From Mortierella alpina (lineage: Eukaryota; Mortierellomycota; Mortierellomycetes; Mortierellales; Mortierellaceae), in contig JANATF010000012.1 of assembly GCA_029449245.1 (NCBI GenBank), positions 1,116,001-1,180,000 of the forward strand: a stretch of DNA of 64,000 nt, read 5' to 3'. Shown piece by piece: positions 61,887-64,000 of this stretch. The notes below the pieces were generated by a model. That model saw nothing but the letters and a program-made list of their open reading frames with translations. It searched no databases and was not told the origin of the DNA. The position numbers were made by a program, and so were the translations under genes. The number at the start of each line of letters is the position of its first letter. Within the stretch, counting starts at the first letter, position 1.

Positions 61887-63532
61887 TCATGGTCGACGAG
61901 GACTTCTGCTCCGACTGCGGCGGCGGCGATCTGGGCTAACTCTGCGTCCGCGAGGGCTCCGGCTCCGGCTCGGACTGCGACTACGACTTCTAGGGTACCT
62001 CGATGCTCGACTGTCATATCCTCCACGACGCGAGTAAGGTGATGGGCTCCGTCGCCGCGAGGAAGAGTATCTGGGTCGATCTCTACTAGTGCTGTCGCTG
62101 TCGCGATAAGAGCGGCGGTTCTCCCTGCTTTCGTCCCGTCGCTTTTTGTAGTCATCGTCATCGCCGGCTCGTCTCCGCTCTCGGCTTCTGCTAGTGGTAT
62201 TATTATAACGGTATGAAGAGGAAGAAGACGATTTGTATCGATCCATGGATCCGGAGCGGCTGCGATAAGGAGGGGAGGAGGATCGTTTCGAGACTGGCGA
62301 CCGTGATCTCGACTTCCGACGAGATGCGTTCGCGGTAGTGTGATCTGTCGTCATCGTCGTCGTCGTCGTCGTCTTGTTCACGGTGTTTGCTTCAATGTCC
62401 TTGTTGCTGTGGTTGTCCTCGCTCTTTTTGTCACCAGAGTCCTGGTCCTTGCTCTTGTCCTCGTCTTTGTCCTTCTTGTCCTGCTGTTCCTCTTTTCGAG
62501 ATCCCATTTTCTGTGCGTCTTCCTTGTCACCAGTCTTTTTGGCCTCCTTGTCCTTCTTGGCAGCCTTCTTTTGTTCCTTACGAGCCTTCTTCTCAGCCTT
62601 TGATTCCGATCGCCCTCCACGGCTGGCTTCTTTCTCTGCCTTGCGCTTTGCTTTCCTGGCTTCCTTTTTCCGCTTCTTGAGCAAGTATTCGCGCATGGGG
62701 TCATCCAAGTCGATACCGGTGTCGTCCACTTCTGAATCGCTTGATGAGTCTTCGCCAGATTCCTCTGCTACGGTTGAAGCAAAAGAGTGTGTCAGTGGCC
62801 ACGGCTGGGGGGGGGTATCCAAGCAGGGGGGTTTGCAAAAAAACAAGAAACAGCATTTTGGTTTTTGTTTCCTACCTTGAATAGGCTTGGGTACGGCATT
62901 GTTGACCATCTCCTCATCCGGCTCAATCTCGTTCCCGTCCGCGTCAAATACCTTGGGGACCTTGTAGTTTTGAACATGATCTACTCTGATAGTCCTCCCT
63001 CCAATCTTTTTGAATAATAGATAGGGTCGTGCGTTAGTTGTGGGTGGATGGGTCTGGGTAGCTTGGTCCCTTTCAGTGTGTGTGCGTGTCGGCTCTTGCT
63101 TTACCTGCGCAGAGTTCAAGTTATCGACGGCCAGGATCGTACTCCTCTGATCCACATACTTGATAAACGCAAACCCTTTGGATTTCCCTGTATCCTTGTC
63201 CCGGACGAGGTTGATCCCTGCAATCTCGCCAAACTGCGAAAACACGCAAATCACATCCCCCTCAGTGAGGTTGTAAGGTAATCCTCCCGCAAAGATATGT
63301 GCCGAATCCTTGTATTGCTCATGCCATGACCCTGTCTGCGAATGGGACGTCGACAACGAAGCCTCGCGCGCATTGAGCCGTTGGATCTCTTTCACGACAC
63401 TAAATCGAAAAAAATGCGAGTTCGACCGTTAAAAAGGTGCTTTTTTTTTTCTTCTTTCCCATAAGGCAAACGTTGGCTGCTGATGAATGGAGAAAGCAAC
63501 TATGACCAACACATGGGAATACGTTACTTCAT
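61887..63532 (-). CDS. IST3: RES-complex splicing factor Ist3/RBMX2
   Basis: RNA-binding protein of the RES complex attached to U2 snRNP in the activated spliceosome. Exons 63532-63528, 63399-63105, 63005-62876 and 62767-61887 give 436 residues. The 5-nt first coding exon (ATGAA) joins to TGTCGTG to give MNVVKEIQRLNARE, matching the MNP...INELNERE start of human RBMX2. The single RRM has HIFAGGLPYNLTEGDVICVF (RNP2), GKSKGFAFIKY (RNP1), DQRSTILAVDNLN and GRTIRVDHVQNYKVPK, all close to RBMX2. The C-terminal half is Lys/Glu-rich, then RS- and Tyr-rich. It converges with the flippase (117 bp between stops). Confidence 0.94.
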
Positions 63533-63805
63533 GGTCCTGGCTGGGCTGTTGATTGACGTGAACGTAGATTGAGTCTGGGTGTGAGTTGAAAGATTTCAGT
63601 GCATTGATCTCTGTGCGGCCACCAAAAAAAAGGGCCATGTCACGTGCGTATCCGCCATTTTACCCGCCTCACGACTGAAGACCATTCCATGATGAGGCTC
63701 TGTGGGCTCAGTAAGCAAGTACCCACGACCACATACCGATTAATAATGGTACAGTATGAAGCATGCAAAATGGAGAATAGTTTAACATTTTTATTGGTAT
63801 TGCCT

Positions 63806-64000
63806 TCAGAGTGCAACCAGTCCACCCATGGGCGCAATGTCGCCAAATCCAGAGGGACATCCAAACTCATAGCGCCGTTCCCAGAAGGACAGAGCAGCCG
63901 TGAAGTGAAAGTAGACACCTCCCAGCACACACAAGTGCCAGAGCTGATGAGATGATCCCAAATGATCAAATCGACCGGGGAATAGTTTCTCGGGGTACTG
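63806..64000 (-). CDS. PAQR/adiponectin-receptor-like protein, C-terminal fragment
   Basis: Partial gene running off the right edge; 64 residues plus the stop are visible. YPEKLFPGRFDHLGSSHQLW matches the FPERFFPGKFDIWFQSHQIF segment of AdipoR, including the histidines of S-H-Q-L-W-H used for zinc binding in the family. A further helix (CVLGGVYFHFTAALSFW) and a polar tail follow. The family includes yeast Izh proteins and bacterial hemolysin III homologues: seven-helix membrane proteins linked to ceramidase-type activity and zinc or lipid homeostasis. Confidence 0.85.
   Translation of the reverse strand, partial: QYPEKLFPGRFDHLGSSHQLWHLCVLGGVYFHFTAALSFWERRYEFGCPSGFGDIAPMGGLVAL

Overview
The window is nuclear DNA of a filamentous, early-diverging fungus, most likely Mucoromycota and Mortierella-like. 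This is inferred from small introns (mostly 60-130 nt, GTRNGT...YAG), pyrimidine-rich leaders before start codons, a Rab2 GTPase, full GATOR-type subunits and a Zn2Cys6 regulator. No species can be named. I see 19 complete protein genes, one partial gene at the right edge, and no tRNA, rRNA, transposon or CRISPR array. Gene models were built by joining reading frames at splice sites and checking phase and family alignment; every complete model has a length divisible by three.

Layout. 1.7-4.5 kb (+): peroxisomal acyl-CoA synthetase ending in SKL. 4.7-24.7 kb: five consecutive minus-strand genes, WDR59 (GATOR2/SEACAT), PP2A-B56, BuGZ/ZNF207, RPL27 (eL27) and IML1/DEPDC5 (GATOR1/SEACIT). 25.2-32.2 kb: compact housekeeping genes RAB2 (+), ATP15 (-), OST2 (-), SMD2 (+), RPL23 (uL14, -) and a small zinc-binding protein (+). 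32.5-37.6 kb (-): POL12 and a fucosyltransferase-superfamily membrane enzyme. 38.6-45.9 kb (+): an unrecognised R/D/Y-rich protein and a soluble GH63 glycosidase. 46.1-49.8 kb (-): a Gln-rich Zn2Cys6 transcription factor. 52.4-61.8 kb (+): a paraoxonase-like membrane protein and a Dnf3-type lipid flippase. 61.9-63.5 kb (-): IST3/RBMX2 splicing factor. 63.8 kb to the end (-): 3' part of a PAQR/adiponectin-receptor-like gene.

Functional links. An activator-side (WDR59) and an inhibitor-side (IML1) regulator of TORC1 lie about 9 kb apart on the same strand, with PP2A-B56 and a ribosomal protein gene between them. Elsewhere the content is general housekeeping: splicing, translation, replication, glycosylation and lipid transport.

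Most unusual observations. (1) The RPL27 intron 2 can only be joined to give a full-length 136-residue protein at AT...AC ends. (2) RPL23 intron 1 holds a 151-codon coding-like frame that can be spliced in phase with both flanking exons. (3) There are very small exons: a 6-nt internal microexon in GH63, 11- and 16-nt exons in RAB2, and a 5-nt first coding exon in IST3. (4) The B56 gene has a GC-AG intron. No novel defence or mobile system was found.
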